A stretch of DNA of 38,516 bases from Bacteriovoracaceae bacterium (GTDB lineage: Bacteria > Bdellovibrionota > Bacteriovoracia > Bacteriovoracales > Bacteriovoracaceae), in assembly GCA_025210745.1 (NCBI GenBank), contig JAOARC010000033.1:1-38516 (forward strand). Direction: 5' to 3'. The translations under genes and the position numbers were made by a program. Shown here one piece after another: positions 24,009 to 31,461 of the stretch; position 1 is the first letter of the stretch; every line of letters starts with the position of its first letter. The notes beneath the pieces are model-generated. The model worked only from the letters and a program-made list of their open reading frames with translations, made no database searches and was not told the origin of the DNA.

Positions 24009-25367
24009 ATGAACTTTTTAGATCAATTTTCTATTTTAGATTACTTTGTATTCACACTTATTTTAATTATTACCATCGGTGCAATCATTTATGGCCATAC
24101 CTTAAAGCCAAAAGATGGAAACTCCGCGATGGAACTTATGCTCATGGGAAGGTCTTTAACTACTCCGCTTTTTGTGGCGACATTAGTTGCTACTTGGTAT
24201 GGAGGAATTTTTGGCGTATCCCAAATCGCTTTTGAATCGGGACTTTATAATCTTATAACCCAAGGAGCATTTTGGTATATATCATATCTTATTTTTGCCT
24301 TTTATATTTTAAAGAAAATTCAAAATTATAAGAGTGTGACACTTGCTGATTTAATTGGAGATATGTTTGGACCTAAGTCAAAAAAGCTTAGTGCTATTTT
24401 TAATATATTAAACCTTGTACCTGTTGTTTATACTATTAGTTTGGGTTTATTAATTCAGATGCTTTTTCAAACAAGCTTTGAAATAAGTATCGTGCTTGGA
24501 ATTGTCTTTACTCTTGCCTATTCATTATTTGGTGGCTTTAGAGCCGTAGTCTTTTCTGATATTATTCAGTTTTTTGTAATGATAAGTGCTGTGATTATAG
24601 TCCTTGTAATTTCTATAGCGACAAAAGGTTTTGCTCCTTTAAATGATCTACCTACAAAGTATTATAGCCTAACTGGTGGACATTCTATTTTAGAAACAAT
24701 TTCCTGGGGAATAATAGCTATTTCAACATTAGTGGATCCAAATTTTTATCAAAGAGCTTTTGCCGCTAAAAATTTTAAAGTTGCTAAAAAGGGAATATTA
24801 ATTTCCACACTTATATGGATTGTATTCGATATTAGTCTTACCTTTGGAGCAATGTATGCTAAAGCTACAATGCCTGAGACTGATTCGACTTATGGGTATT
24901 TTACTTATGCATTTTCTCTTTTACCCAATGGATTAAAAGGATTCTTTTTAGCTGGAATCTTTGCAACAATTTTATCAACCTTAGATTCCTACCTTTTTTT
25001 ATGTGGATCTATAACAATGAATGACCTTTTTAAATCTTCAAAAAAGAAATTTTATTATTTAGGCTCAATAACTGCTGCAATTTGCGCCGTTATCTTGGCC
25101 ATAAGCTTTGAAGGTAATATAAAAAGTGTATGGAAAGCTCTAGGTAGCATATCCTCAGCGGCTTTGCTTATTCCTGTTCTGTATGGCCATATATTTCCCA
25201 AAAAACTTGGAGACACAGCTTTTTGTATAACTGCAATCTTGAGCTCTATAATGATAGTTTTTTGGAGACTAAGTGGTCTAAAGCACCACTATAGCTTGGA
25301 TGAGCTCTATATTGGATGTCTGACAAGCCTTGTAAGTATTTTAATTTTAAAAAATCTTGAAACTTGA
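24009..25367 (+). CDS. TPP-regulated sodium:solute symporter (probable thiamine or precursor importer)
   Basis: A 452-residue inner-membrane protein with about 12-13 hydrophobic segments, of the SSS family (LeuT-fold, Na+-coupled). Family marks are AYSLFGGFRAVVFSDIIQFFVM (SSS signature) and GIFATILSTLDSYLFL, whose Ser/Thr residues form the conserved Na+ site. The ATG lies 5 bases after an AAGGAG embedded in the TPP riboswitch, which ties expression to low thiamine pyrophosphate. An SSS transporter under thi-box control (ThiV-type) has been proposed for other bacteria as a thiamine or hydroxymethylpyrimidine importer, so uptake of such a compound is the best prediction. No thiamine-biosynthesis gene is in the window. 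Family call certain; substrate inferred. Confidence 0.88.
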   Translation: MNFLDQFSILDYFVFTLILIITIGAIIYGHTLKPKDGNSAMELMLMGRSLTTPLFVATLVATWYGGIFGVSQIAFESGLYNLITQGAFWYISYLIFAFYILKKIQNYKSVTLADLIGDMFGPKSKKLSAIFNILNLVPVVYTISLGLLIQMLFQTSFEISIVLGIVFTLAYSLFGGFRAVVFSDIIQFFVMISAVIIVLVISIATKGFAPLNDLPTKYYSLTGGHSILETISWGIIAISTLVDPNFYQRAFAAKNFKVAKKGILISTLIWIVFDISLTFGAMYAKATMPETDSTYGYFTYAFSLLPNGLKGFFLAGIFATILSTLDSYLFLCGSITMNDLFKSSKKKFYYLGSITAAICAVILAISFEGNIKSVWKALGSISSAALLIPVLYGHIFPKKLGDTAFCITAILSSIMIVFWRLSGLKHHYSLDELYIGCLTSLVSILILKNLET

Positions 25368-25391
25368 TGCTAGCCATTATAAGTTTTAATT

Positions 25392-26210
25392 ATGTTAAAT
25401 ATTAAATCTATTACTCTTTTATGCCTAATATCATCCTCACTATTTGCTGTAGATACAGATCGTTACTACAAAGAAGCTAAAACTCTAAAAGGTTTTTCTT
25501 TAAAGACAAAACTTAAAAATATTATATCTGCAAAACATAGAGATAGAGGATATAGCGCTCTTTATGACTATTACTTTCAAAGTGATGCCGATCATTATTT
25601 AGAAGCAGATGGAAGCATCCTAGATATTTATTCTGAAAACCCAAATGGAAAAGATCCTTATACATACTCAAATAGGTCTCACCAATGCGGGATGTACAAG
25701 GCAGAAGGGCATTGTTTTAATAGAGAGCACTTGTTTCCTCAAGGTGTTTTTAAAAAAGCCTATCCTATGAGATCAGACTTTTTCCATGTTTTTCCAACAG
25801 ATGGCTATGTAAATAACAAAAGAGGAAGACTGCCTTTTGGAGAAGTTTGTAGTGCAAAATGGAAATCATTAAATGGCTCCAAAAGAGGTAAAAACTGTCT
25901 TGGAAAGTACAAAGGTGAAGTATTTGAACCCATTGATATGTTTAAAGGTGATGTAGCAAGGGCCATGCTTTATTTTGCAACAAGATATGAAGATAAAGTA
26001 TATAGATGGTCTCATCCAATGCTAAATGGAACAAAAGAGCAAGTTTACACGGATTGGTTTATCAAAATTCTTTTAAAATGGCATAAACAAGATCCTGTTA
26101 GCAAACATGAAAAGATTAGAAATGAATACGGTTATGCTTTTCAAGGAAATAGGAACCCTTTTATAGATAAACCTGAATTTGTTGAAAAAATCTGGCAAAT
26201 AAAAAAATAA
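25392..26210 (+). CDS. endA: Exported endonuclease I (EndA/NucM family)
   Basis: A 272-residue secreted nuclease of the beta-beta-alpha-metal class, cutting DNA non-specifically. The signal peptide spans about residues 1-19. The catalytic segment EGHCFNREHLFPQ has the His base and the Asn/Glu/His set of the family, and DFFHVFPTDGYVNNKRGRLPFGEV is the diagnostic downstream block. C-terminal YRWSHPMLNGTKEQVYTDWF and HEKIRNEYGYAFQGNRNPFID complete the match. No Shine-Dalgarno is visible; TATAAG (25378-25383), with a weak TTGAAA, would put the transcript start close to the ATG, so the mRNA may be leaderless. Cys residues flank the active site and could form disulfides. In a predator this would digest released DNA (inference). 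Confidence 0.93.
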   Translation: MLNIKSITLLCLISSSLFAVDTDRYYKEAKTLKGFSLKTKLKNIISAKHRDRGYSALYDYYFQSDADHYLEADGSILDIYSENPNGKDPYTYSNRSHQCGMYKAEGHCFNREHLFPQGVFKKAYPMRSDFFHVFPTDGYVNNKRGRLPFGEVCSAKWKSLNGSKRGKNCLGKYKGEVFEPIDMFKGDVARAMLYFATRYEDKVYRWSHPMLNGTKEQVYTDWFIKILLKWHKQDPVSKHEKIRNEYGYAFQGNRNPFIDKPEFVEKIWQIKK

Positions 26211-26217
26211 AGATAAG

Positions 26218-26246
26218 AAGGCCAACTATCAATTAACCTTGGCCTT
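26218..26246. terminator. Bidirectional terminator hairpin overlapping the SDR 3' end
   Basis: AAGGCCAA (26218-26225) and TTGGCCTT (26239-26246) pair around a 13-base loop. T-rich DNA follows on the plus strand, and an A-rich tract precedes it (Us on the minus strand). It serves the convergent endA and SDR genes, and its downstream arm encodes the last SDR codons. Confidence 0.7.
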
Positions 26247-26999
26247 TCTAATAATTTTTTCAAAAATAGATGGTAAATATCTTTTTAAGTAAACTCCAAA
26301 AACTTCTTTTCCACCAATATAAACTTCACTTTTCTTTGCTTCAATTTTAGAAATTAACTTTTTAGCAAAGTCCTGAGCACTCATAGCATTATTTTGAGCA
26401 TTATCCATTTTACCTTGAACAGATCCATCACCAACTAATGCATTAACAGATACATTTGTTTTTACAAAACCAGGACAACACATAAGAACGTTTATCTGTT
26501 CTGGTAGCTCGGCTCTAAGAGAGTCAAAATATCCATGAAGAGCATGCTTAGAAGCACTATAAGAAGATCTTAAAGGTGTTCCAAATTTTCCTACCAAGGA
26601 GCTTATTGTTACAATACTTCCCGCTCTTTCTTTTAGCATAAAGGGAAGAATTTCATTTGTAAGAGCAATCGTTCCAAAAACATTTACTTCAAAAATTTTT
26701 TTCAATACATCAATAGAAGTGTCTTTAGCATAAGATCTTTGAGATATTCCGCCATTATTAATCAAAATATCAACTTTACCGACTCTATCTATAGCTTCTT
26801 GTACCAATGCTTTAAAGTCACTATATTCTGATAGATCTAAAGGTATAACAATTATATTTTGTTGGTATTTTGATTTAAGCTTTTCTAGTTTTTCAGTTGA
26901 CCTAGCACTAACAATAACTCTATGTCCGGCTTTAGCATACTCTATAGCTAAAGCCTCCCCAATACCAGAACTAGCTCCCGTTATCCAAACTGTTTTCAC
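26229..26999 (-). CDS. Short-chain dehydrogenase/reductase
   Basis: A 256-residue classical SDR (Rossmann fold, NAD(P)H). The nucleotide loop TGASSGIGEALA is at residues about 7-18, followed by NNGGISQRS, the catalytic Ser in VTISSLVGKFG, and the YSASKHALHG motif with Tyr and Lys. MCCPGFVKTNVS is the standard later motif. The Arg after the first strand (VIVSARS) favours NADP. I place the start at GTG 26999, overlapping the acyl-CoA dehydrogenase stop as GTGA, giving MKTVWITGASSG; an in-frame TTG at 27011 would add four residues. The overlap with the dehydrogenase suggests a role in lipid metabolism. The C-terminal membrane-proximal part (VYLKRYLPSIFEKIIRKAK) resembles DHRS7-like SDRs. Confidence 0.9.
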   Translation of the reverse strand: MKTVWITGASSGIGEALAIEYAKAGHRVIVSARSTEKLEKLKSKYQQNIIVIPLDLSEYSDFKALVQEAIDRVGKVDILINNGGISQRSYAKDTSIDVLKKIFEVNVFGTIALTNEILPFMLKERAGSIVTISSLVGKFGTPLRSSYSASKHALHGYFDSLRAELPEQINVLMCCPGFVKTNVSVNALVGDGSVQGKMDNAQNNAMSAQDFAKKLISKIEAKKSEVYIGGKEVFGVYLKRYLPSIFEKIIRKAKVN

Positions 27000-28771
27000 C
27001 AGTTTTTCCAATCTTCATATATAGCAGCAAATCTTGGTGCCACTAACTTATAATATCTATTAAATAAATCCTCTCTAGAGTTATCTATTTTTGCATGCTC
27101 CATGAGAACTCTTAAAGTTTCGATATAAGCAAGAGCTTGAGTAATTGTTTCAGCGTGTATCATAAGCTTTGACACATTCTCTTCTTTTAACCACTCTTTG
27201 GCATTAAAGAATTTCATAAGCTCACTTGGATTATCAGTATTTGTCTCTGGTTTTAATGTCTTGATAAGTAGTTTTACAAAAGATTTTTTAAAAGTATATT
27301 GGGCTGCATTGAACTTACTTTCACTTTCACAAGAAGCACCAAAGAAATTAGCGATAGGGTTTGCATTAACTAAGCCCGTAAAATACTTCGTTGGATTTCT
27401 CATAATAAACTTCATCAAATCTTTCATTGCCATTAAAGACTGTATTTGACTTGTTCCTTCATATAAAAGAGTTGCAAATGAGTCCCTATGAAATCTTGCC
27501 GCATCATACTCTTCAATAAACCCATAACCTCCAAGAGCTTGAATTCCTCTTTGAGATAAAAATGTAAAAGTTTCAGCTCCATACATCTTAACTAATGGAG
27601 TTCTTCTTCTTACCCATTTTTTAGCTAAAGCAAGCTGCGCTTCTTGCTCTTTAGTAAGCTCGCCTCTTCTTTTCATTAAATCTAATTTTTGATATTGATC
27701 AAAATAAGAAATCGTATCTACCATTAAAGCTCTAAAAGCATCTCTTTCTGTTTCCCAATCCCCCATATTCCTTGCATACAGAGGGTGTTCCATTAAGTTT
27801 TTACCGAATTGAACTCGCTCTTTTGCATAATTTTTCGCATATCCAATAGTTGCTTCAAGACCACCAACACACTGAAGGCCAACAGCAATTCTTGCTTCAT
27901 TCATAAGATGAAGCATATATCTAAAACCATGATTCTCTTTTCCAATTAACTTTGCTTTAGAATTTTCATAAACAATCTCACAAGTAAACGAACCGTGAAG
28001 ACCCATTTTATGCTCGTTATTGGTTACTCTGTAGTTTAAGTTTCCATCAATATGCTGCTCGCATAAAAACATTGAAATTCCCGCAAGACCTTCTGGAGCA
28101 TCTTTTACTTTTGCTAAAACAAAACCAAATCCACCACCTCCGTTAGTGATAAACATCTTAGTTCCGTTTAAAAGATAAGTACCATCATCTTGTTTTGTTG
28201 CTGTCGTTTTAATGCTACCAAGATCAGATCCAGCACCAGGCTCAGTCAGACACATAGAGCCAGAAATCTGCCCTGCAATAACTTTTGGAATAAGTCTTGC
28301 CGCATCTTCATGTTCAGCAAATCTTTCTAACATATCTATCATTGAAGTAAAAAAACCAAGTTGCGTGGCACTGGATACACAAGCCCTATTCATCTGCGTA
28401 AAAGCAAGTAAATTTGCCATAACAGGAGCGCCCATTCCACCAAACTGGGTTTCAGCGCACATTCCCGTAACCCCAAGTTCTACAGCTTCATTGTAGAATG
28501 CTTGTAACTGTTCACCAGGAATTGTTACTCCATCTTTGAGTTCTCCCGCTCCTTTTTGGTCCAATATTTTTGCTCTACCAGCAACTGCATTTGCCGTCCA
28601 ATCTCCAGTAGCAGTGATCATATCTTCTATAAAATTGATAACATCTTCATTATTGTTAAAACCATCTTCTGTCGGAAAGCTAGGATAATATAAAGGAATA
28701 ATTTTATCCCAATCAATTGCATTTTTAAAAAGCCATTTCCACTCGGAGCTATCTGAATAATAGTTTGCCAT
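26996..28771 (-). CDS. Acyl-CoA dehydrogenase, long (about 590-residue) type
   Basis: A 591-residue FAD enzyme that oxidises acyl-CoA to 2-enoyl-CoA. Landmarks: N-terminal extension (about 1-70), then CLTEPGAGSDLGSIKTTA (the acyl-CoA dehydrogenase signature), YLLNGTKMFITNGG, ERVQFGKNLMEHPLYARNMG, IQALGGYGFIEEYDAARFHRD (second signature) and LLYEGTSQIQ, where the Glu is the expected catalytic base. A C-terminal helical extension follows, as in the DmdC/FadE-like long subgroup. The start is ATG at 28771, with GAGGG 9 bases upstream; an in-frame TTG two codons earlier is too close to it. It overlaps the SDR start by 4 bases and forms a two-gene operon. Chain-length preference cannot be read from sequence. 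Confidence 0.93.
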   Translation of the reverse strand: MANYYSDSSEWKWLFKNAIDWDKIIPLYYPSFPTEDGFNNNEDVINFIEDMITATGDWTANAVAGRAKILDQKGAGELKDGVTIPGEQLQAFYNEAVELGVTGMCAETQFGGMGAPVMANLLAFTQMNRACVSSATQLGFFTSMIDMLERFAEHEDAARLIPKVIAGQISGSMCLTEPGAGSDLGSIKTTATKQDDGTYLLNGTKMFITNGGGGFGFVLAKVKDAPEGLAGISMFLCEQHIDGNLNYRVTNNEHKMGLHGSFTCEIVYENSKAKLIGKENHGFRYMLHLMNEARIAVGLQCVGGLEATIGYAKNYAKERVQFGKNLMEHPLYARNMGDWETERDAFRALMVDTISYFDQYQKLDLMKRRGELTKEQEAQLALAKKWVRRRTPLVKMYGAETFTFLSQRGIQALGGYGFIEEYDAARFHRDSFATLLYEGTSQIQSLMAMKDLMKFIMRNPTKYFTGLVNANPIANFFGASCESESKFNAAQYTFKKSFVKLLIKTLKPETNTDNPSELMKFFNAKEWLKEENVSKLMIHAETITQALAYIETLRVLMEHAKIDNSREDLFNRYYKLVAPRFAAIYEDWKNW

Positions 28772-28843
28772 TTTCAATTCCCTCTGGTTAAAGTAACAAA
28801 TACTTATTTAGTATATAAACAAATGTTAAAAGGAGCAATTGAT

Positions 28844-29182
28844 ATGTATCAAGTTTATGGAATTCCTAACTGCAATACAGTAAAAAAAGCACTTAACCAT
28901 CTAGATTCATCAGGTATCCAGTATGAGTTTATAAACTTTAAGAAATCACCACCTATGTCTAAACAAATAGATGCTTGGAAAAAAGATTTTGGAGACTGGC
29001 CAGTAAATACAAAAGGGCCAACTTTTAGAAAAATCAAAGAAAAATTTGAATTAGCAAACGCAACTGAAAAAAAAGCTCTTTTAAAAGAGTTTAGCTCAGC
29101 TATAAAGAGACCTATCTTAGTAAAAAAACAAAGAGCTATTTGTTTTGGTTATGACGAACAAGTTTACAGTAAACTCAAATAA
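28844..29182 (+). CDS. ArsC/Spx-fold protein of the YffB type
   Basis: A 112-residue thioredoxin-fold protein of the arsenate reductase ArsC family. The Cys motif GIPNCNTVKKAL (Cys in CNTVKK) and the late basic motif IKRPIL match YffB-like members, which are probably thiol or glutathione-dependent reductases rather than true arsenate reductases. There is no CxxC and no Spx-type zinc site. The start is ATG at 28844, since AAAGGAG ends 9 bases upstream; an in-frame ATG at 28823 would add seven residues and would overlap that site. It is divergent from the acyl-CoA dehydrogenase gene, with about 70 bases between, and converges on the PilZ gene 6 bases away. Confidence 0.88.
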   Translation: MYQVYGIPNCNTVKKALNHLDSSGIQYEFINFKKSPPMSKQIDAWKKDFGDWPVNTKGPTFRKIKEKFELANATEKKALLKEFSSAIKRPILVKKQRAICFGYDEQVYSKLK

Positions 29183-29188
29183 CTTTAT

Positions 29189-30034
29189 TTAACCCTGGAC
29201 ATCCTCAATGAATTGCATTCCAACTTTGATTGTTCCAGGGCTTTCTTCAACTTCTTTTATACTACGAATTATTGCTTTCATAGGTTCATCAAAAAACCTA
29301 TCATCAAAACCATAAACATCAACAAGATCTTCTTTTTGCAACAAAGAATTATCCGCCATTAATATACTCATGCCCCCTCGAGAAAGATCATAAAGAGAAA
29401 AAGACTGTCTAGAAATTTTTTCTGTAGATATGATTACCATTTTTCCTTGTGTTGGCTTTGCTCTAGGGGCAGATCTTTTCGAAGCATAGAGCTCATCTTC
29501 TTTGCTTAACGAGTCCGCACCTATAAGCTCATTAAAAATATTTGTATCATGATCAGATCTGATTCTTTTTACTTTCTCATGTCCTTCAGATAAATTTTCT
29601 CTTTTTCCTTCATAGACCATAAACTTATCTGTACGCTCACTACTAAACTGATTATCAGCGACTTTTTTCTTCAAATGAATTTCATGTAACGCTTTATTTA
29701 GTTTTAAGGCTTGCTCTTGTCCTAAGACGTTGATTACTTTTGGCACATAAACACTTAAAACATTTGCTTGCATGTCAATTTGATCTAGTTTAAAAAATGA
29801 AGTTAAATCTTCATTATAACAATATATATCTCCAGCAAAGAAATCATAATCACTCTCATCAATTGTCTCAAAGAAAATCATATCAGATTCAGGATCAAAG
29901 TGTTGAATCTTTGATGGGTAGATAGTCCTTACTGAGGAAATATCTCCCCCTTGCCATAGATATAAAGTAATATCATGGTTCTCAAAGCATTTGTATACTC
30001 TTTCACTGTTTTGTTCTACTGTAACTAACTTCAT
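29189..30034 (-). CDS. PilZ-domain protein (c-di-GMP effector candidate)
   Basis: A 281-residue soluble protein. The C-terminal third is a PilZ domain: RSAPR gives the RxxxR motif and YDLSRGGMSI the (D/N)xSxxG motif, so the cyclic-di-GMP-binding residues are intact. The domain ends GTIKVGMQFIED, as usual. The N-terminal half (about 1-180) is acidic, with strand-like segments (ITLYLWQGGD, DSFFAGDIY-like) and a helical charged linker; I do not recognise it, but its position resembles the YcgR-N-like modules that accompany PilZ. It probably signals second-messenger level to motility or envelope machinery. No clear Shine-Dalgarno. It lies 42 bases downstream of the SUI1 gene on the same strand. 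Confidence 0.85.
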   Translation of the reverse strand: MKLVTVEQNSERVYKCFENHDITLYLWQGGDISSVRTIYPSKIQHFDPESDMIFFETIDESDYDFFAGDIYCYNEDLTSFFKLDQIDMQANVLSVYVPKVINVLGQEQALKLNKALHEIHLKKKVADNQFSSERTDKFMVYEGKRENLSEGHEKVKRIRSDHDTNIFNELIGADSLSKEDELYASKRSAPRAKPTQGKMVIISTEKISRQSFSLYDLSRGGMSILMADNSLLQKEDLVDVYGFDDRFFDEPMKAIIRSIKEVEESPGTIKVGMQFIEDVQG

Positions 30035-30076
30035 TAAATTTATAATAACTTTAATTTATACGATTTCAAATTTTTT

Positions 30077-30424
30077 TTAGCCTCCACTAAGCTTAACTTT
30101 AAAGCCCAGATTTTCTAAAAAAGTCTTCATCTTACCTCTGTGATCCCCTTGAATTTCAATAGAATCATTCTTAAAGCTTCCACCACTACCCATTGCATTT
30201 TTAAGTTTTTTAGTTAGCTTTTGAAAGTATTTTGGATTAAAAGGAAGGTCTTTTATAACGCTTACCGTTTTACCTCCACGCTTATTTTTTTGAAGCTCAA
30301 TTTTTAGAGTATAATCTGATGGATTTAAATCTTTGTCTCTTGGAAGATCTTTTTTCTTATCTAAATGAGAGCCATCACATGAATATATTATATTTACTTC
30401 TTCACTTTTTATTAATTTTGCCAT
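30077..30424 (-). CDS. yciH: SUI1/eIF1-family translation factor (YciH-like)
   Basis: A 115-residue protein. The C-terminal SUI1 domain is visible: LKIELQKNKRGGKTVSVIKDL, where KRGGKTVT is the family's conserved basic loop, then LKNAMGSGGSFKNDSIEIQGDH with the GxGGS and IEIQGDHR motifs, and a closing FLENLGFKVKLSGG. Bacterial YciH is thought to act like eIF1 in start-codon or initiator selection (family knowledge). AAAGG precedes the ATG. The gene is divergent from the RluE-like gene with only 13 bases between the two start codons, so promoters must lie inside the neighbouring coding sequences. Confidence 0.93.
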   Translation of the reverse strand: MAKLIKSEEVNIIYSCDGSHLDKKKDLPRDKDLNPSDYTLKIELQKNKRGGKTVSVIKDLPFNPKYFQKLTKKLKNAMGSGGSFKNDSIEIQGDHRGKMKTFLENLGFKVKLSGG

Positions 30425-30437
30425 ATCAAAGACCTTT

Positions 30438-30992
30438 ATGAATAAATTTAAATATATTATCTTTTATAAACCCTATGGTGTACTTTGTCAGTTCACTGGT
30501 GAAAATGGAGATAGAACTTTAGCCGATTTTGATCTTCCAAAGGGTGTTTATCCTGCAGGAAGGCTAGATAAGGATAGTGAAGGCCTTCTTCTTTTAACAG
30601 ATGATGGGATCTTTAATCAAAAGGTTACTAATCCAAAGTCAAAGAAAGAAAAAACCTATCATATACAAGTTGAAGGATCTCCTACTCAAGAGGACTTAAA
30701 TAAATTAAATAAGCCTCTTTTAATTAAAGGTTATAAAACTTTACCGGCTAAAGCAAAGCTTATTGATATAAACTACCCTCCAAGAGATCCTCCTATAAGA
30801 GTGAGAAAGAATATTCCTGATACTTGGGTTGAAATAAAGCTAATTGAAGGTAAAAATAGACAAGTCAGAAGAATGAGTGCAGCCATCGGCTTTCCTACAC
30901 TAAGACTTATTAGGGTACAGATTGGAAAATATAAAAATGAAAAAATGCTTCCAGGAACCTGGGTGCAAGTAGATCAAAAGGACATATTATGA
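30438..30992 (+). CDS. rluE: RsuA/RluE-family rRNA pseudouridine synthase
   Basis: A 184-residue enzyme that converts a uridine of 23S rRNA to pseudouridine (U2457 in E. coli for RluE). Landmarks are IIFYKPYGVLCQF (N-terminal strand), YPAGRLDKDSEGLLLLTDDG with the catalytic Asp in GRLDKDSEG, KTYHIQVEG, and IKLIEGKNRQVRRMSAAIGFPTLRLIRV with the RQVRRM block, presented here in two overlapping motifs. There is no N-terminal S4 domain, which favours RluE over RsuA or RluB. No Shine-Dalgarno is seen in the 13 bases before the ATG, so a short or absent leader is likely. The stop overlaps the next ATG (ATGA). Confidence 0.9.
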   Translation: MNKFKYIIFYKPYGVLCQFTGENGDRTLADFDLPKGVYPAGRLDKDSEGLLLLTDDGIFNQKVTNPKSKKEKTYHIQVEGSPTQEDLNKLNKPLLIKGYKTLPAKAKLIDINYPPRDPPIRVRKNIPDTWVEIKLIEGKNRQVRRMSAAIGFPTLRLIRVQIGKYKNEKMLPGTWVQVDQKDIL

Positions 30993-31240
30993 AGTGCGAC
31001 ATAACAATTGATGAAAAGAACTTAGAGTGTAATCTTACTTTTAATCTTGGTGATTTTACTGATCAAAAAAACTATAAAGATGCTTTAACCGTAGTATCAA
31101 TGGTAAGTGGAGACTATCACTTAGATCCAGAAATAGAGCTTGATGATTTTATAGAACTTGTTTCTAAGGGAAAATCAGACAACAAACAAGTAATCACTTT
31201 TTCAATTAATGAAGAAGAGATTGGAGCTGAGTTCTTCTAA
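30989..31240 (+). CDS. Small acidic hypothetical protein coupled to rluE
   Basis: An 83-residue acidic protein, no signal peptide or membrane segment, with two Cys (MKCDITIDEKNLECNL). Not recognised. The strand-like pattern CDITIDEKNLECNLTFNLGDF and KQVITFSINEEEIGAEF suggests a small beta domain. Its ATG overlaps the stop of the pseudouridine synthase gene in ATGA, so the two proteins are translated together; a role in the same rRNA-modification step is only a guess. Confidence 0.65.
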   Translation: MKCDITIDEKNLECNLTFNLGDFTDQKNYKDALTVVSMVSGDYHLDPEIELDDFIELVSKGKSDNKQVITFSINEEEIGAEFF

Positions 31241-31461
31241 AATGTTGGAATTTATCAGAATTATGGGTCTATACAGGACAAAATGCCCCTGGTAAGGTCT
31301 TGTAAGAATCTGTTACATATAGCTAAATGTATAATTTTTACACGCTGTAGCATTAAAATCGCAGAAAATCTAGCTTTAATGATATTATGCGTCAGGTTTT
31401 AACTTTGAGGACATAAAGAAAAATATAATTTGGGTAGTATTATATTTTTAAGGAGATAAAA
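31241..31461. other. 221-base noncoding leader region before the outer-membrane protein gene
   Basis: No protein-coding frame with a ribosome site is seen. ACAGGAC and GTCTTGT can pair (7 bp with one G-U), and CATTAAA/TTTAATG can form a second stem. A TATAAT lies near 31424-31429 and a good Shine-Dalgarno AAGGAG near 31450-31455. It may hold a promoter with a structured leader or a small RNA, but I recognise no known RNA family. Confidence 0.4.

Noticed and set aside
31242..31295. 17-residue frame at the start of the 31.2-31.46 kb gap as a leader peptide.
   Set aside because: No Shine-Dalgarno and no run of regulatory codons.
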